Below, piece by piece: positions 18,259 to 26,469 of a stretch of DNA of 49,718 bases. The notes below the pieces were generated by a model, which saw only the letters and a program-made list of their open reading frames with translations, did not search any database and was not told where the DNA came from. The stretch comes from an uncultured Thiotrichales bacterium (lineage in GTDB: Bacteria; Pseudomonadota; Gammaproteobacteria; CAIRSR01): NCBI GenBank assembly GCA_903881315.1, contig CAIRSR010000082.1:1-49718 (forward strand), written 5' to 3'. A program made the position numbers and the translations under genes. The number at the start of each line of letters is the position of its first letter. Within the stretch, counting starts at the first letter, position 1.

Positions 18259-20466
18259 TTAGCGTAGATTCACAATCGTCTGTAACAGGGTATCCACCGC
18301 CGAGATTACCTGTGCGTTCGATTGGAAATTACGCTGCGATACAATCATCTTGACCAATTGCGCAGTAAGATCCACATTCGAGCCTTCTAATGCGCCGGCC
18401 TGAACCGTACTACCCGTGGCTGGAATTGGCGCACCCGAAGCGGTACTCTGCGCCCACTCGGTATTTCCCACCGGCGTCAGGCCTTGCACGGAGGGAAAAT
18501 CGACAAGGGCGACCTGTCCATTGTTTCTGGTTTTTCCATTGCTAAAGGTACTCATGACCGATCCATCCGTGCCAATATTGATACCGGTAATCTGACCGCT
18601 GCTGCAACCATCCTGGGTTAGGCTCGAGACACTATACGGACTGCCGAATTGGGTGCTCTTGCTTAAATCCATGGTAAAGGTCACGGGGTTGGACTGGGCA
18701 TTGATTGCCGATGTACCATTGGCAGTCACCGGCCCAACCAGGGTAAATTGCCCCGAGGTATAGGGCGGCACTGGTGCCGGCACTGTTCCAATCAACGCAC
18801 CATTGGTATTAAAGGTGAGGGAAACACCCTTGGTATTATTACTGTTCGTCAGTTCCTGGGCATTCGGCGCAGAACCGACAAAGGTATGGACATCCCAGGT
18901 ATTGATGCCGGTCTTGACGAAATACAGCGAAGCAAGCTGTGGATTGCCCTGCGAGTCGTAGATCGTCGTTGACGTGGTATAATCATAGGTGGGCGGATTG
19001 GTCGAAGGCAGTTTGCCATTCGCGGGCGTTACCCAGGTCGTTCCGGCATTACCATCCTGGGTTATTGTTGGAGAAATATCCCCATTGTTGTTTAATTCCG
19101 GGATAGAAAAGTTCAACGCACTGGCCCCACCCCCAGGATTGAGAAGGGTATATTGGAACGAGGCGGGCTGCGTACTAAAGATCCCCTGTGAATCGACCGA
19201 TATCTGCGCGGGCGTTGTCGTTCCATTGGGGAACACCTCTTGCGCACCAACCACAAGTCCGCTGCTATTTACCTCATCGACCAGGGTGTGTAACGTCCAA
19301 CTGTTGGTGCTTAGCCCGTTTGACACAAAATAGAGGTGCGCGGTATGAGCGACACCATTAGAATCGGTGATCAGTTTCGGTAGATCAAACGCCGCGCTAT
19401 AGCTGGATGGGTCGGTATCACTGGGGAGCGAACCCACCGGATAGAATGGACTACCCAAGGCATCGGTTCCAGACGGTGCCGGAAAGGGATTTCCTGGTAA
19501 GGCCTGTTTGGTGTCGAGGGTAATCGAGGATTGCGTCGCGCCATTGACAACGCCATTCAGGCTAAAATTGAGCGGGGCAGAACCAACACCATATTCGTAG
19601 GCGAGCGACCAAGGGATAGTGCTTTGGCAAACGCAGGGGGCACCACTAACCAGATTATCGGCAGCGTTAACGGCAGGAGCAAAGACAATCCTGCCAGGTG
19701 CCGTACCAATGCCCGCCGCTCCTGGATAAACCTCGTGGCCATCAATGACTACATGGGTATCCCAGGCATTTGGCGGGCTCCAGGTAAGACCATCTTGGGC
19801 GTCATTTGCCTTGGCGAAATACATGGTCACTGAATGCGGAATCCCCGCCGTATCATAGATGGTCGTGGAGTTCTTAAAGTTATAGCTATTGGCGTTGGTG
19901 GTGCTAAATGGAAATGCCGGTGGCACTGGATCTTGGGCATTCAGGCGCAGATTGGTCAGGTTGACCGAACTGGTTGCGACTGGGGCAACCTCAGCGGCAT
20001 TCAGATTCATTGCCGCACTCACGGTTGCTGTCGCAGAGGCCGGATAATCGCCCTGATCGACCAGGATGGGCGCTTGCCCAGTAGAGCTTAGATACTGGCC
20101 CTGGGCATTGACGATATAATTCGTGTTATTCAGGTGAAAGGCACCATCCCGCGTATAAAGCGGATTCAGGCTGTTTTTATCGGTGACACGAAAGAAGGCA
20201 CCACCAGAAATCGCCAAGTCCATATTGTTGTTGGTGGTGGTCGCCGTGCCCTGGGTGAATTGCTGGGCAATATCGGTTACCTTAACGCCGGCTCCCGCCT
20301 GGGCACTGCTTGCAGTTTTGAGGGTGGCCGTGTAGAGATCGGCGAACTCGGCGCGCGAGAATTTAAACCCCACGGTATTAGAGTTCGCGACATTGTTACC
20401 GATCACCGAAAGATCGGTGGAGGCTGCGTTTACACCACTTAATGCGGTGTCGAAGGACATGGTCAT
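18259..20466 (-). CDS. flgE: Flagellar hook protein FlgE, enlarged
   Basis: 735 residues against about 400 in E. coli. N-terminus SFDTALSGVNAASTDLSVIG, then NNVANSNTVGFKFSRAEFAD; C-terminus GSNVDLTAQLVKMIVSQRNF, then QSNAQVISAVDTLLQTIVNL. The extra length is in the surface region, where three FlgE D2-like modules begin near residues 203, 368 and 502. Each has the pattern D-x-x-G-x-x-x-x-x-x-x-Y-F followed by a W-x-x-H-T strand. FlgE polymerises into the hook outside the cell. AAGGAG lies 6 bp before the ATG. Two cysteines lie in PCVCQ near residue 280, unusual for an axial protein. Confidence 0.94.
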   Translation of the reverse strand: MTMSFDTALSGVNAASTDLSVIGNNVANSNTVGFKFSRAEFADLYTATLKTASSAQAGAGVKVTDIAQQFTQGTATTTNNNMDLAISGGAFFRVTDKNSLNPLYTRDGAFHLNNTNYIVNAQGQYLSSTGQAPILVDQGDYPASATATVSAAMNLNAAEVAPVATSSVNLTNLRLNAQDPVPPAFPFSTTNANSYNFKNSTTIYDTAGIPHSVTMYFAKANDAQDGLTWSPPNAWDTHVVIDGHEVYPGAAGIGTAPGRIVFAPAVNAADNLVSGAPCVCQSTIPWSLAYEYGVGSAPLNFSLNGVVNGATQSSITLDTKQALPGNPFPAPSGTDALGSPFYPVGSLPSDTDPSSYSAAFDLPKLITDSNGVAHTAHLYFVSNGLSTNSWTLHTLVDEVNSSGLVVGAQEVFPNGTTTPAQISVDSQGIFSTQPASFQYTLLNPGGGASALNFSIPELNNNGDISPTITQDGNAGTTWVTPANGKLPSTNPPTYDYTTSTTIYDSQGNPQLASLYFVKTGINTWDVHTFVGSAPNAQELTNSNNTKGVSLTFNTNGALIGTVPAPVPPYTSGQFTLVGPVTANGTSAINAQSNPVTFTMDLSKSTQFGSPYSVSSLTQDGCSSGQITGINIGTDGSVMSTFSNGKTRNNGQVALVDFPSVQGLTPVGNTEWAQSTASGAPIPATGSTVQAGALEGSNVDLTAQLVKMIVSQRNFQSNAQVISAVDTLLQTIVNLR

Positions 20467-20541
20467 GATTTTCTCCTTGGTCTCATTCCGCGTAGCGGAT
20501 TCTGTATTCTTATCAAACTGGGGGTGCGTTTTTATCCAACA

Positions 20542-21243
20542 TCACATGATCATGGACACCTGGCTTAGGTTCATCTTCCCGACATCCTGTATATCGAGCA
20601 TCAGGCCCGACGATCCGAGTGCCACACTATTGACCCGCGCTGCTACCTGCGTGCTTGCCGCAACCGCTTGGTTGTTTTGGAGGTAGCTCGCACTGATCTG
20701 GTAGGTTCCGGACGGCGCTTGTTTGCCATTGGCCTGTGTACCGTCCCACGAGAACGGGATTTGGCCAGCATTTTGGGTACCGAGTGAAATGGTTTGCACC
20801 GAATTTCCCGAGGCGTCGGCAATCTGTACCGTCACGCCACTCGCCGAGGCGGGCAAAGTTACTGCCCCCATCAGTGGGGTTGTGCTCGACAATTCGGCGC
20901 TGCTGCCCGGGGCCAATACCTGCTGACCCACCAAGAGTGCGCCCTGTAATAGCTGGCTCGACTGCATACTCTGCGCCACACCCGTCATCGTGGTATTCAG
21001 CGAGGTGATCCCCGACAACGAACTAAATTGGGCCATCTGCGAAACGAATTGGGTGGAGTCCATCGGCTTGGTCGGGTCTTGGTTCTTTACCTGCGTCACC
21101 AACAATTGCAAGAAGTCGCTCTGGCTTAAGGATTGGCTACTACCAAGCGCTGAGCTAACCGACTGATCGGTGGCCTTGGTCTTGGTGGCGCTGGTGGGGG
21201 TCGTCACTCCCGCAGTATTATTGGACGTATTGATGGTGCTCAT
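20542..21243 (-). CDS. flgD: Hook assembly scaffold FlgD
   Basis: 233 residues from the ATG at 21243 (GAGGA 7 bp upstream; an ATG two codons earlier is also open). The FlgD N-terminal motif SQSDFLQLLVTQVKNQDPTK, PMDSTQFVSQMAQFSSLSG is intact. A FlgD Ig-like/Tudor domain follows, with PFSWDGTQANGKQAPSGTY. FlgD caps the growing hook and leaves when it is finished. The usual flgC-flgD-flgE order holds. Confidence 0.95.
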   Translation of the reverse strand: MSTINTSNNTAGVTTPTSATKTKATDQSVSSALGSSQSLSQSDFLQLLVTQVKNQDPTKPMDSTQFVSQMAQFSSLSGITSLNTTMTGVAQSMQSSQLLQGALLVGQQVLAPGSSAELSSTTPLMGAVTLPASASGVTVQIADASGNSVQTISLGTQNAGQIPFSWDGTQANGKQAPSGTYQISASYLQNNQAVAASTQVAARVNSVALGSSGLMLDIQDVGKMNLSQVSMIM

Positions 21244-21270
21244 ACACAATCCTCAGTTGTAGATTCTGTT

Positions 21271-21681
21271 TTAACGCCCAAGCTCTAGGGTGCGGGACAT
21301 CAATTGTTTGGAGGTATTCATTACTTCCACGTCGTCTTGATACGAACGCGAGGCAGAGATCATGTTGGCCAGCTCTTCTGCTGGATTAATATTGGGCAGA
21401 TAGATATATCCTTGGGCATTGGCAAGTGGATGGTCGGGGCGATATTCCATGCGCACCGGTGCCGGACTCTCGACAATTGCGCTTACCTGTACCTCGGCAC
21501 CCGCCGGATCTTTGGCCTTATCAAGGAGCGCAGAAAATATCGGGTGGCGTCCGCGGTAGGTCTGGTTGACGCTGCTGCTCACGCTATCGGCGTTGGCCAT
21601 GTTGCTCGCGGTGGTGTTTAACCGTACCGTCTGGGCGCTCATGCCCGAGCCCGCAACATCAAAGATGCGATAGAGAGACAT
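21271..21681 (-). CDS. flgC: Flagellar proximal rod protein FlgC
   Basis: 136 residues, normal length. N-terminus RIFDVAGSGMSAQTVRLNTT and ASNMANADSV; C-terminus PNINPAEELANMISASRSYQ, DDVEVMNTSKQLMSRTLELG. It forms part of the proximal rod. The start is 3 bp past the flgB stop, with GGGGAA in the end of flgB, so the two are translationally linked. Confidence 0.97.
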   Translation of the reverse strand: MSLYRIFDVAGSGMSAQTVRLNTTASNMANADSVSSSVNQTYRGRHPIFSALLDKAKDPAGAEVQVSAIVESPAPVRMEYRPDHPLANAQGYIYLPNINPAEELANMISASRSYQDDVEVMNTSKQLMSRTLELGR

Positions 21682-21684
21682 GGG

Positions 21685-22083
21685 TTATTCCCCTTTGATC
21701 GCCGTGAGCAGGGAACTAAAGCGCCCACTCAAAAAGGTGAGGCTCGCCTCGTAGCCCAGTGCGTTGCTCGCAAATTCCGTGCGCTCGCGGTCGGCATCGA
21801 CGGTGTTGCCATCCACCGAGGGCTGACTCGGGATCCGGTACTTGAGGCCCGGCGGCGGGTCGATTATGGTGCCCGCAATGTGCAGGGACGCAGTACGGCG
21901 CATCGCAAGCTGCGGATCATCGTTTTGCGCACCGGCCAACAGCGCCTTAAAATCAATGTCACGCGCCTTGTAGTTGGGGGTGTCGGCATTCGCCATGTTC
22001 GCCGCCAAAACCTCGGCGCGTCGGGCGTGCAGCGACAGGGACTCAGGGTGAATCCCCAGTGCTTGATTGAAGGTGATTGGCAT
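21685..22083 (-). CDS. flgB: Flagellar proximal rod protein FlgB
   Basis: 132 residues from the ATG at 22083, with GGAGG 7 bp upstream. An upstream ATG at 22158 would start before the sigma-54 core and is rejected. N-terminus FNQALGIHPESLSLHARRAE, VLAANMANADTPNYKARDID; the C-terminus has NTVDADRERTEFASNALGYE. First gene of flgBCDEFGH. Confidence 0.96.
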   Translation of the reverse strand: MPITFNQALGIHPESLSLHARRAEVLAANMANADTPNYKARDIDFKALLAGAQNDDPQLAMRRTASLHIAGTIIDPPPGLKYRIPSQPSVDGNTVDADRERTEFASNALGYEASLTFLSGRFSSLLTAIKGE

Positions 22084-22110
22084 GGGACAGCCTCCGGTTT
22101 TACTTGCACT

Positions 22111-22129
22111 CGATACTAAGCAAGTATCG
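22111..22129. promoter_or_regulatory. Palindrome overlapping the flgB sigma-54 promoter
   Basis: CGATACT (22111-22117) and AGTATCG (22123-22129) form a perfect inverted repeat with a 5-nt gap. It covers the -12 element and the spacer of the promoter at 22119-22134. A protein bound here would block sigma-54 RNA polymerase. Operator function is inferred; the palindrome itself is plain. Confidence 0.45.
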
Positions 22130-22134
22130 GGCCA
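22119..22134 (-). promoter_or_regulatory. Sigma-54 (RpoN) promoter of flgB operon
   Basis: On the minus strand: TGGCCC, 5 bp, TTGCT, against the RpoN consensus TGGCAC-N5-TTGCW. The invariant GG and GC are correctly spaced, and one base of the -24 box differs. Transcription should start near 22108, about 25 nt before flgB and upstream of its ribosome site. Such promoters need an AAA+ activator; FlrC/FleR-type proteins do this for flg genes in vibrios and pseudomonads. Confidence 0.8.
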
Positions 22135-22354
22135 CCTTAGTATCTTGTTATTGTTCAAGCAATTGCGGCAGGGATTCGGGGTTTAACGCAGGACTTAGGG
22201 CGGGGATTAGAGCGGGGTTGACAGGCTTTTGGCGTACCGTCAAAAAGGGTAGTGACGGAAAAGTGCCAGTTGTTGGCACCATCAGTGGCACGGCTTGGGC
22301 GCGACGGTATGCAAGTCTCGCGCCGCGTGGGTGGGGCGAGGCATCATGGCGCAC
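22135..22354. other. Intergenic, upstream of flgB promoter
   Basis: No gene seen. Activator sites for the flgB promoter would be expected here. TGCCA and TGGCA half-sites recur near 22263-22290 (GTGCCA, TTGGCACC, GTGGCACG) and could be binding sites, but I cannot assign them. Confidence 0.35.
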
Positions 22355-22468
22355 AACCATTCAGACCCCTCCCCCCACTGGGGGGAGGTTGGGAGGAGGG
22401 AGGAGAACTTTTCAATATATTCCCTCCCCCTGACCCCCTCCCAGCAGGAGGGGGAGCGAACGGTTACC
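22355..22468. repeat. MITE-like repeat family B, copy 1
   Basis: About 114 bp. It starts AACCATTCAGACCCCTCCCC and ends GAACGGTTACC, so the ends are inverted repeats of the form GTAACCRTTC. The inside holds facing C-rich and G-rich tracts and AGAACTTTTCAATAT. Copy 2 at 30869 is nearly the same; copy 3 at 38142 keeps the ends. Confidence 0.8.
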
Positions 22469-22659
22469 ATGGCGCAGGGTTGCGGGGTTGATCGTAAGGG
22501 ACAGGTTTGATCGTGGAGAAAGGGGTTATGGGTCAGCGCCCCCTGCCCTCGGCAGTGGGTGGCGAGGTGGGCGTTGGCATCCTCTTTGCGAGGGGTTGCA
22601 TCGCACGGGTGATACGAGGCGGGTGGGAAAAGAGACCTCGCCCACCCACTCGTACCCGA

Positions 22660-22890
22660 TCAGACCTCCCATTCTTCTACCGGGGAGCTTGGGGTACGCC
22701 TTTCGAGCACGAGTCGTTCGGCCTCGGACGGTTCGGCGGCGTGTATCACCTTGATGTAGGCGTTTTCAGCGACGACCAGGGTGGTGCGCAGGATCTTGGC
22801 CTGTTTCGAGGCGTCAGGGAAGCGCTCGAAGGTTTCGAGCAGGATTGCAGCGGTTTTGTCTTGTTTTACCTTAAAAACATAGTAGGGCAT
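22660..22890 (-). CDS. Small conserved hypothetical protein
   Basis: 76 residues, starting MPYYVFKVKQDKTAAILLET. A short basic N-terminal strand is followed by a helix containing ASKQAKILRTTLVV and a charged tail. The MPYYVYK-type start, followed by a helix that ends K-x-L-R, is a form I know from small conserved gammaproteobacterial proteins of unknown function. It diverges from manC with about 65 bp between the starts. A GGGTGGG/CCCACCC hairpin lies just past its stop (about 22621-22651) and may end the transcript. Confidence 0.65.
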   Translation of the reverse strand: MPYYVFKVKQDKTAAILLETFERFPDASKQAKILRTTLVVAENAYIKVIHAAEPSEAERLVLERRTPSSPVEEWEV

Positions 22891-22955
22891 TGCGGCTTTC
22901 TCGTTATATTGTCTTAGAAATGACTGCGTTTTTTAACCTTGGAAACCATATCACC

Positions 22956-24449
22956 ATGCACATCCAACCCATTATTCTCTCCGGCGGTGCTGGCACCCGT
23001 CTGTGGCCTTTGTCGCGTGAGCATTATCCCAAACAATTGCTACCGCTCGTCTCTGAGCAGAGTCTTTTGCAACAAACGCTGACCCGTCTACGGGGTTTGG
23101 AGAAGGCGAAGGATTGCAGTTTGGCCGCGCCGTTGGTGGTGTGTAATGAGGAGCATCGCTTTCTCGTCATGGAACAGTTGCGAGCGATTGACCATGCGCC
23201 GTGGTGCGTCATCCTCGAGCCGATTGGGCGCAACACAGCACCAGCGCTCACCCTCGCGGCCCTTGCCCTAGAGGAGAAGGACAACGACGCGGTGATGCTG
23301 GTGATGCCCGCCGATCATGTCGTGACCGATCATGCGGCGTTTCATGCGGCGATCGTACGCGGGGCGCTGGCCGCTGTGAAGGGCCGGGTCGTGACCTTTG
23401 GCATTGTACCCACCTCGCCGCACACTGGGTATGGCTACATTGAGGTCGGTACCAGCCTTGCGGACGACGAGCCCTCGTTACCTGCGCCCCCCCTGCCGCA
23501 CCGGATTGCCCGCTTTGTCGAGAAACCGAACGCCGCGACGGCGCAGGAATATCTCGCGGCGGGAACGTATCTATGGAATAGCGGCATGTTCATGATGCGC
23601 GTCGATGTTTGGTTGCGCCTTATCGAACGGCTCGAGCCTGCCATCATGGCGGCTTGCCGGGCGGCTTATAGCAAGGGGCAGCGCGACAATCATTTTTATC
23701 GGGCGGATGGTGCGCTCTTTGCGGCTTGCCCGGCGAATTCTATCGACTATGCCGTCATGGAGCGCATTACTGGGGCTCATAGCGTCGCGGAATATGAGGC
23801 GCTGGTCATTCCGTTGGATGCGGGCTGGTCGGATGTGGGCGCGTGGCCGGCCTTGTGGGAGATTAGCCCACAGGATGCGGCGGGTAATGTCTTGCGTGGG
23901 GATGTATTAGCCCGTGATACACGGAACTCTTTGGTATTGGCCGAGCACCGTTTGGTTGCGACGGTGGGATTAAAAAACGTGGTGGTGATTGAGACCGCAG
24001 ATGCGGTATTGGTGGCGAATAAGGAACAGGCGGAAGAGATAAAGGGTGTTGTGAGCCAACTGAAACGTGATCATCGCAAGGAGGGTATTGAACACCGCAG
24101 GGTGTACCGACCGTGGGGCACCTATGAGGGCATTGATCGCGGGGAGCGATTCCAGGTAAAACGGATTGTGGTGAACCCGGGCGCGAAACTCTCGGTGCAG
24201 ATGCACCATCATCGGGCGGAACATTGGGTAGTGGTCAAGGGAACGGCGCGGGTAACGAAGGGGGATGAGAGCTTTTTGCTTACCGAGAATCAATCGACGT
24301 ATATCCCACTCGGTGTGCTGCACCGCTTGGAGAATCCGGGGAAATTGCCGCTCGAGATTATTGAGGTACAGTCGGGGAGTTATTTGGGGGAGGATGATAT
24401 TGTGCGGTTTGAGGATGTGTATGGACGGGAACAGGGGGATGGGAAATAG
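22956..24449 (+). CDS. manC: Mannose-1-phosphate guanylyltransferase / mannose-6-phosphate isomerase
   Basis: 497 residues from the ATG at 22956; an ATG at 22920 is open but adds unconserved residues. The nucleotidyltransferase motif is ILSGGAGTRLWPLSREHYPK, then FVEKPNAATAQEYLAAGTYL and WNSGMF. The C-terminal cupin (about 365-490) has RPWGTYEGIDRGERFQVKRI, the metal-binding MHHHRAEHW and YIPLGVLHRLENPG, the type II PMI signature. It makes GDP-mannose, the substrate of Gmd, so manC-gmd-fcl form one pathway split by the flg operon. Confidence 0.96.
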   Translation: MHIQPIILSGGAGTRLWPLSREHYPKQLLPLVSEQSLLQQTLTRLRGLEKAKDCSLAAPLVVCNEEHRFLVMEQLRAIDHAPWCVILEPIGRNTAPALTLAALALEEKDNDAVMLVMPADHVVTDHAAFHAAIVRGALAAVKGRVVTFGIVPTSPHTGYGYIEVGTSLADDEPSLPAPPLPHRIARFVEKPNAATAQEYLAAGTYLWNSGMFMMRVDVWLRLIERLEPAIMAACRAAYSKGQRDNHFYRADGALFAACPANSIDYAVMERITGAHSVAEYEALVIPLDAGWSDVGAWPALWEISPQDAAGNVLRGDVLARDTRNSLVLAEHRLVATVGLKNVVVIETADAVLVANKEQAEEIKGVVSQLKRDHRKEGIEHRRVYRPWGTYEGIDRGERFQVKRIVVNPGAKLSVQMHHHRAEHWVVVKGTARVTKGDESFLLTENQSTYIPLGVLHRLENPGKLPLEIIEVQSGSYLGEDDIVRFEDVYGREQGDGK

Positions 24450-24514
24450 GGGCGGGGATGGACTTAGGAATACGCCATCTGTAATCGGCCCACTCCCCCA
24501 CACCTAATCACCGC

Positions 24515-24578
24515 CTTTGTTATAAACCCCCTCCCCATGAATGGGGAGGGGACTGGGGGGTGGGTTGATGTTTTGACT
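24515..24578 (+). repeat. Dispersed repeat family A, copy 4 (best copy)
   Basis: CCGCCTTTGTTATAAA, then CCCCTCCCCATGAATGGGG, AGGGGACTGGGGGGTGGG and TTGATGTTTTGAC. This is the clearest copy: a TATAA-type lead, a CCCCTCCCCAT/ATGGGGAGGGG palindrome, a G-run and a TTTTGA tail. It lies 65 bp past manC. Confidence 0.8.
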
Positions 24579-24679
24579 GGGCGCTCTAATGGTGGGATGG
24601 CTGGTCAATCGCAGGCCGAACAAGACAAGACCGCTGCACTAATAAGGAGTGCTCGTTCTGCCGTCATTCTGCCGACAAG

Positions 24680-24696
24680 CACGCCTCAAAGGCGTG
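24680..24696 (+). mobile_element. Possible IS200/IS605-type right-end stem-loop (relic)
   Basis: CACGCCT and AGGCGTG form a perfect 7-bp stem with a 3-nt loop, followed by GGTAGTTAC. Many IS605/TnpB elements end in a hairpin of this kind with a G-T-A-G-T-T-A-C-like flank. No tnpA or tnpB remains next to it, so at best this is a remnant end. It could also be an ordinary terminator. Confidence 0.35.
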
Positions 24697-24728
24697 GGTA
24701 GTTACAGAGTATCCGAATGATGAAGCTC

Positions 24729-25166
24729 TTAGGCGCTGGTTCTCCATTTTAGCAGCCGTTTATGTTCCTCCAACAACTGGAGTGTCTCTTCTACATATTG
24801 CTGAGAACCAATTTTTTTCTCGATATACTGCTGTAGTAGATCTAGCCATTCCTGGTGAATTTGACACGCATATTCGGATCGATTGGTAAGTGGACAATCG
24901 TCGCATTTTTTCTGCTGCAACTCACGGGCAATCATCTCGTTTTCCCAGCGCTCACGATAGGTTTTTGCATATCGCTCGATCCAGACCAAGGCCTGGTAAT
25001 TCTGTTCTTCGGTTGGGAATTGCTTGATATAGGCTTGGATATCGTTAATCTGCTGTTGTACAAACGCATTGTCGCACAATTTAATATCGTGGTTGCCGCC
25101 CACAAAGCGAACAATCAACGCAAGCAAGGCATCATTTACCACAGAATAGGTATGACGATTTTCCAT
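24729..25166 (-). CDS. Conserved-looking hypothetical protein with a C-x2-C...C-x-I-H motif
   Basis: 145 residues, mostly helical, no signal or membrane segment. The middle has CDDCPLTNRSEYACQIH: three cysteines and a histidine that could bind a metal, followed by QEWLDLLQQYI. The C-terminus is a charged helix. I do not recognise a named family. Codon use looks like its neighbours and AAGGCG lies 10 bp upstream of the ATG. It stands alone between two repeat-rich gaps. Confidence 0.6.
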   Translation of the reverse strand: MENRHTYSVVNDALLALIVRFVGGNHDIKLCDNAFVQQQINDIQAYIKQFPTEEQNYQALVWIERYAKTYRERWENEMIARELQQKKCDDCPLTNRSEYACQIHQEWLDLLQQYIEKKIGSQQYVEETLQLLEEHKRLLKWRTSA

Positions 25167-25382
25167 TGGATCAAACGCCTTCAGGGAGAAAGAGGTGGTG
25201 TAGCAGAGCGGATACCCAGCGCCTCAGCGGATTAACCCGCAAACACGACGCCACATGGTCAGGGGTTAGGGGGTATACCCCCCATCATTCGGGAAATGAT
25301 TGTCTCTTCGTGGCGCATGTGTCAAGGGTGCGCGACCGTCCACCTGCGGGAAGCGTTCGGCCCGCCCCCGCCTACGCCTGGC

Positions 25383-25445
25383 CGCCTTTGTGATAAGCCC
25401 ACTTCCCATGAATGGGGGGTTGGGGATTGGGTTGAGGTTTTGGGT
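25383..25445 (+). repeat. Dispersed repeat family A, copy 5 (degenerate)
   Basis: CCGCCTTTGTGATAAGCCC, ACTTCCCATGAATGGGGGG, then TTGGGGATTGGGTTGAGG and TTTTGGG. It keeps the order of copy 4, including the CCGCCTTTGT lead, but the palindrome has mismatches. Confidence 0.65.
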
Positions 25446-25608
25446 GGGTGGTTTGATTTGTTGGTTTGACTGGTGTTTTGACCGCGCCCTTGATTGCGAT
25501 TCACAGCATACCTCGGAAGGGATATTGTTCCGTGAATAAGCCGCCGTACAATCCGGCCACGACTCACCCCTTGACCGTCCGGTTTGGCCGAATGCTCTGG
25601 GGGCGGCG

Positions 25609-25626
25609 GGCCGCCTTCGGGCGGCC
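25609..25626. other. Hairpin with TTCG tetraloop before the NYN gene
   Basis: GGCCGCC, TTCG, GGCGGCC: a perfect 7-bp stem closed by C(UUCG)G, a very stable RNA loop. It ends 20 bp before the ATG at 25647, just ahead of GGAGG. It may shape the leader of the gene or end upstream transcripts; there is no real U-tract. Confidence 0.5.
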
Positions 25627-25646
25627 TTGTCATTTCTGGAGGGCTG

Positions 25647-26386
25647 ATGCGGACGATTGTCTCTATTGATGGATACAATCTCTACTATGGCCTCCTGCGG
25701 GGAACGAAACTCAAATGGCTGGACGTGGTTGCCCTTTTCAGGGATCACGTTCTGGATGACGCCACTAATTTAGTTAGTGTTCGGTATTACACCGCCCCAG
25801 TTCTTGGACGCATGTCGGATGATCCGAGATCTCCACAGCGACAACGCAACTACCTACAAGCCCTGCGCAAGATGTATCCAACCGAGTTGGAAATAATCGA
25901 GGGTAGAATCTCGGCGACCACGCCGTATCAACGACTGGTCGAACCAATCACGGCAGCACCTCACCTACAGAAGGTGCAGGTGTATCACTTCAGCGAGAAG
26001 AAAACGGATGTAAACATTGCATCCGATCTCATTGCTGGGGCATGGACTGGCGCATACGATCAGGCGGTTGTTTGCAGCAATGACTCTGATCTTGAAGGGG
26101 CGCTAGCCACCGTCAGGAAATACCACCGCACTCTGCGGATTGGCATTGTAGCGCCAATTGCCAGCAGAGATCATCGGCAATCTCCCGCGATCTAGCGCAA
26201 TACGCTGATTGGACAAAGGCATTGAGCCAGATCCATATTGCAGCGGCACAACTACCCGACCGCATCCCCCACTCCGCCATTAGGAAGCCGGATGAGTGGC
26301 AATCGTTAGCCGGGTTGTTGTGGTTACCGACACTTTACCCCTACCTCACAAGGCCAATCAAGAGATATTTATCGGAACTGTGGTAA
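25647..26386 (+). pseudogene. NYN-domain protein, frameshifted near 26180
   Basis: The ATG at 25647 has GGAGG 5 bp upstream. The first ~177 residues are a NYN (LabA/PIN-like) domain: MRTIVSIDGYNLYYGLLRG with its Asp-Asn pair, KKTDVNIASDLIAGAW, and VVCSNDSDLEGAL. NYN domains are metal-dependent RNases. The frame ends at 26195, but in another frame the expected tail follows at once: ISRDLAQYADWTKALSQIHI, AAAQLPDRIPHSAIRKPDEW, to a stop at 26384-26386. One lost base near 26180 explains this. Causes are true decay, sequencing error or, less likely, programmed -1 shifting. The catalytic part is complete. Confidence 0.8.
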
Positions 26387-26425
26387 GGGAATACGATCAG
26401 GAAGCACCGCAAAGGAATTATTCAG

Positions 26426-26465
26426 ATTCAAAGCACTACATCAAAATTCAAAGCACTACATCAAA
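26426..26465 (+). repeat. Two perfect 20-bp tandem copies
   Basis: ATTCAAAGCACTACATCAAA occurs twice in direct succession (26426-26445, 26446-26465) just past the broken NYN gene. It looks like a replication-slippage duplication. Confidence 0.9.
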
Positions 26466-26469
26466 TACT

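Larger units (their letters stand above)
25167..25646. other. Intergenic region with repeat and hairpin
   Basis: No supported gene in these 480 bases. It holds a decayed family A repeat (25383-25445) and a TTCG-tetraloop hairpin (25609-25626). The short open frames have unlikely composition and no ribosome site. Confidence 0.5.
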
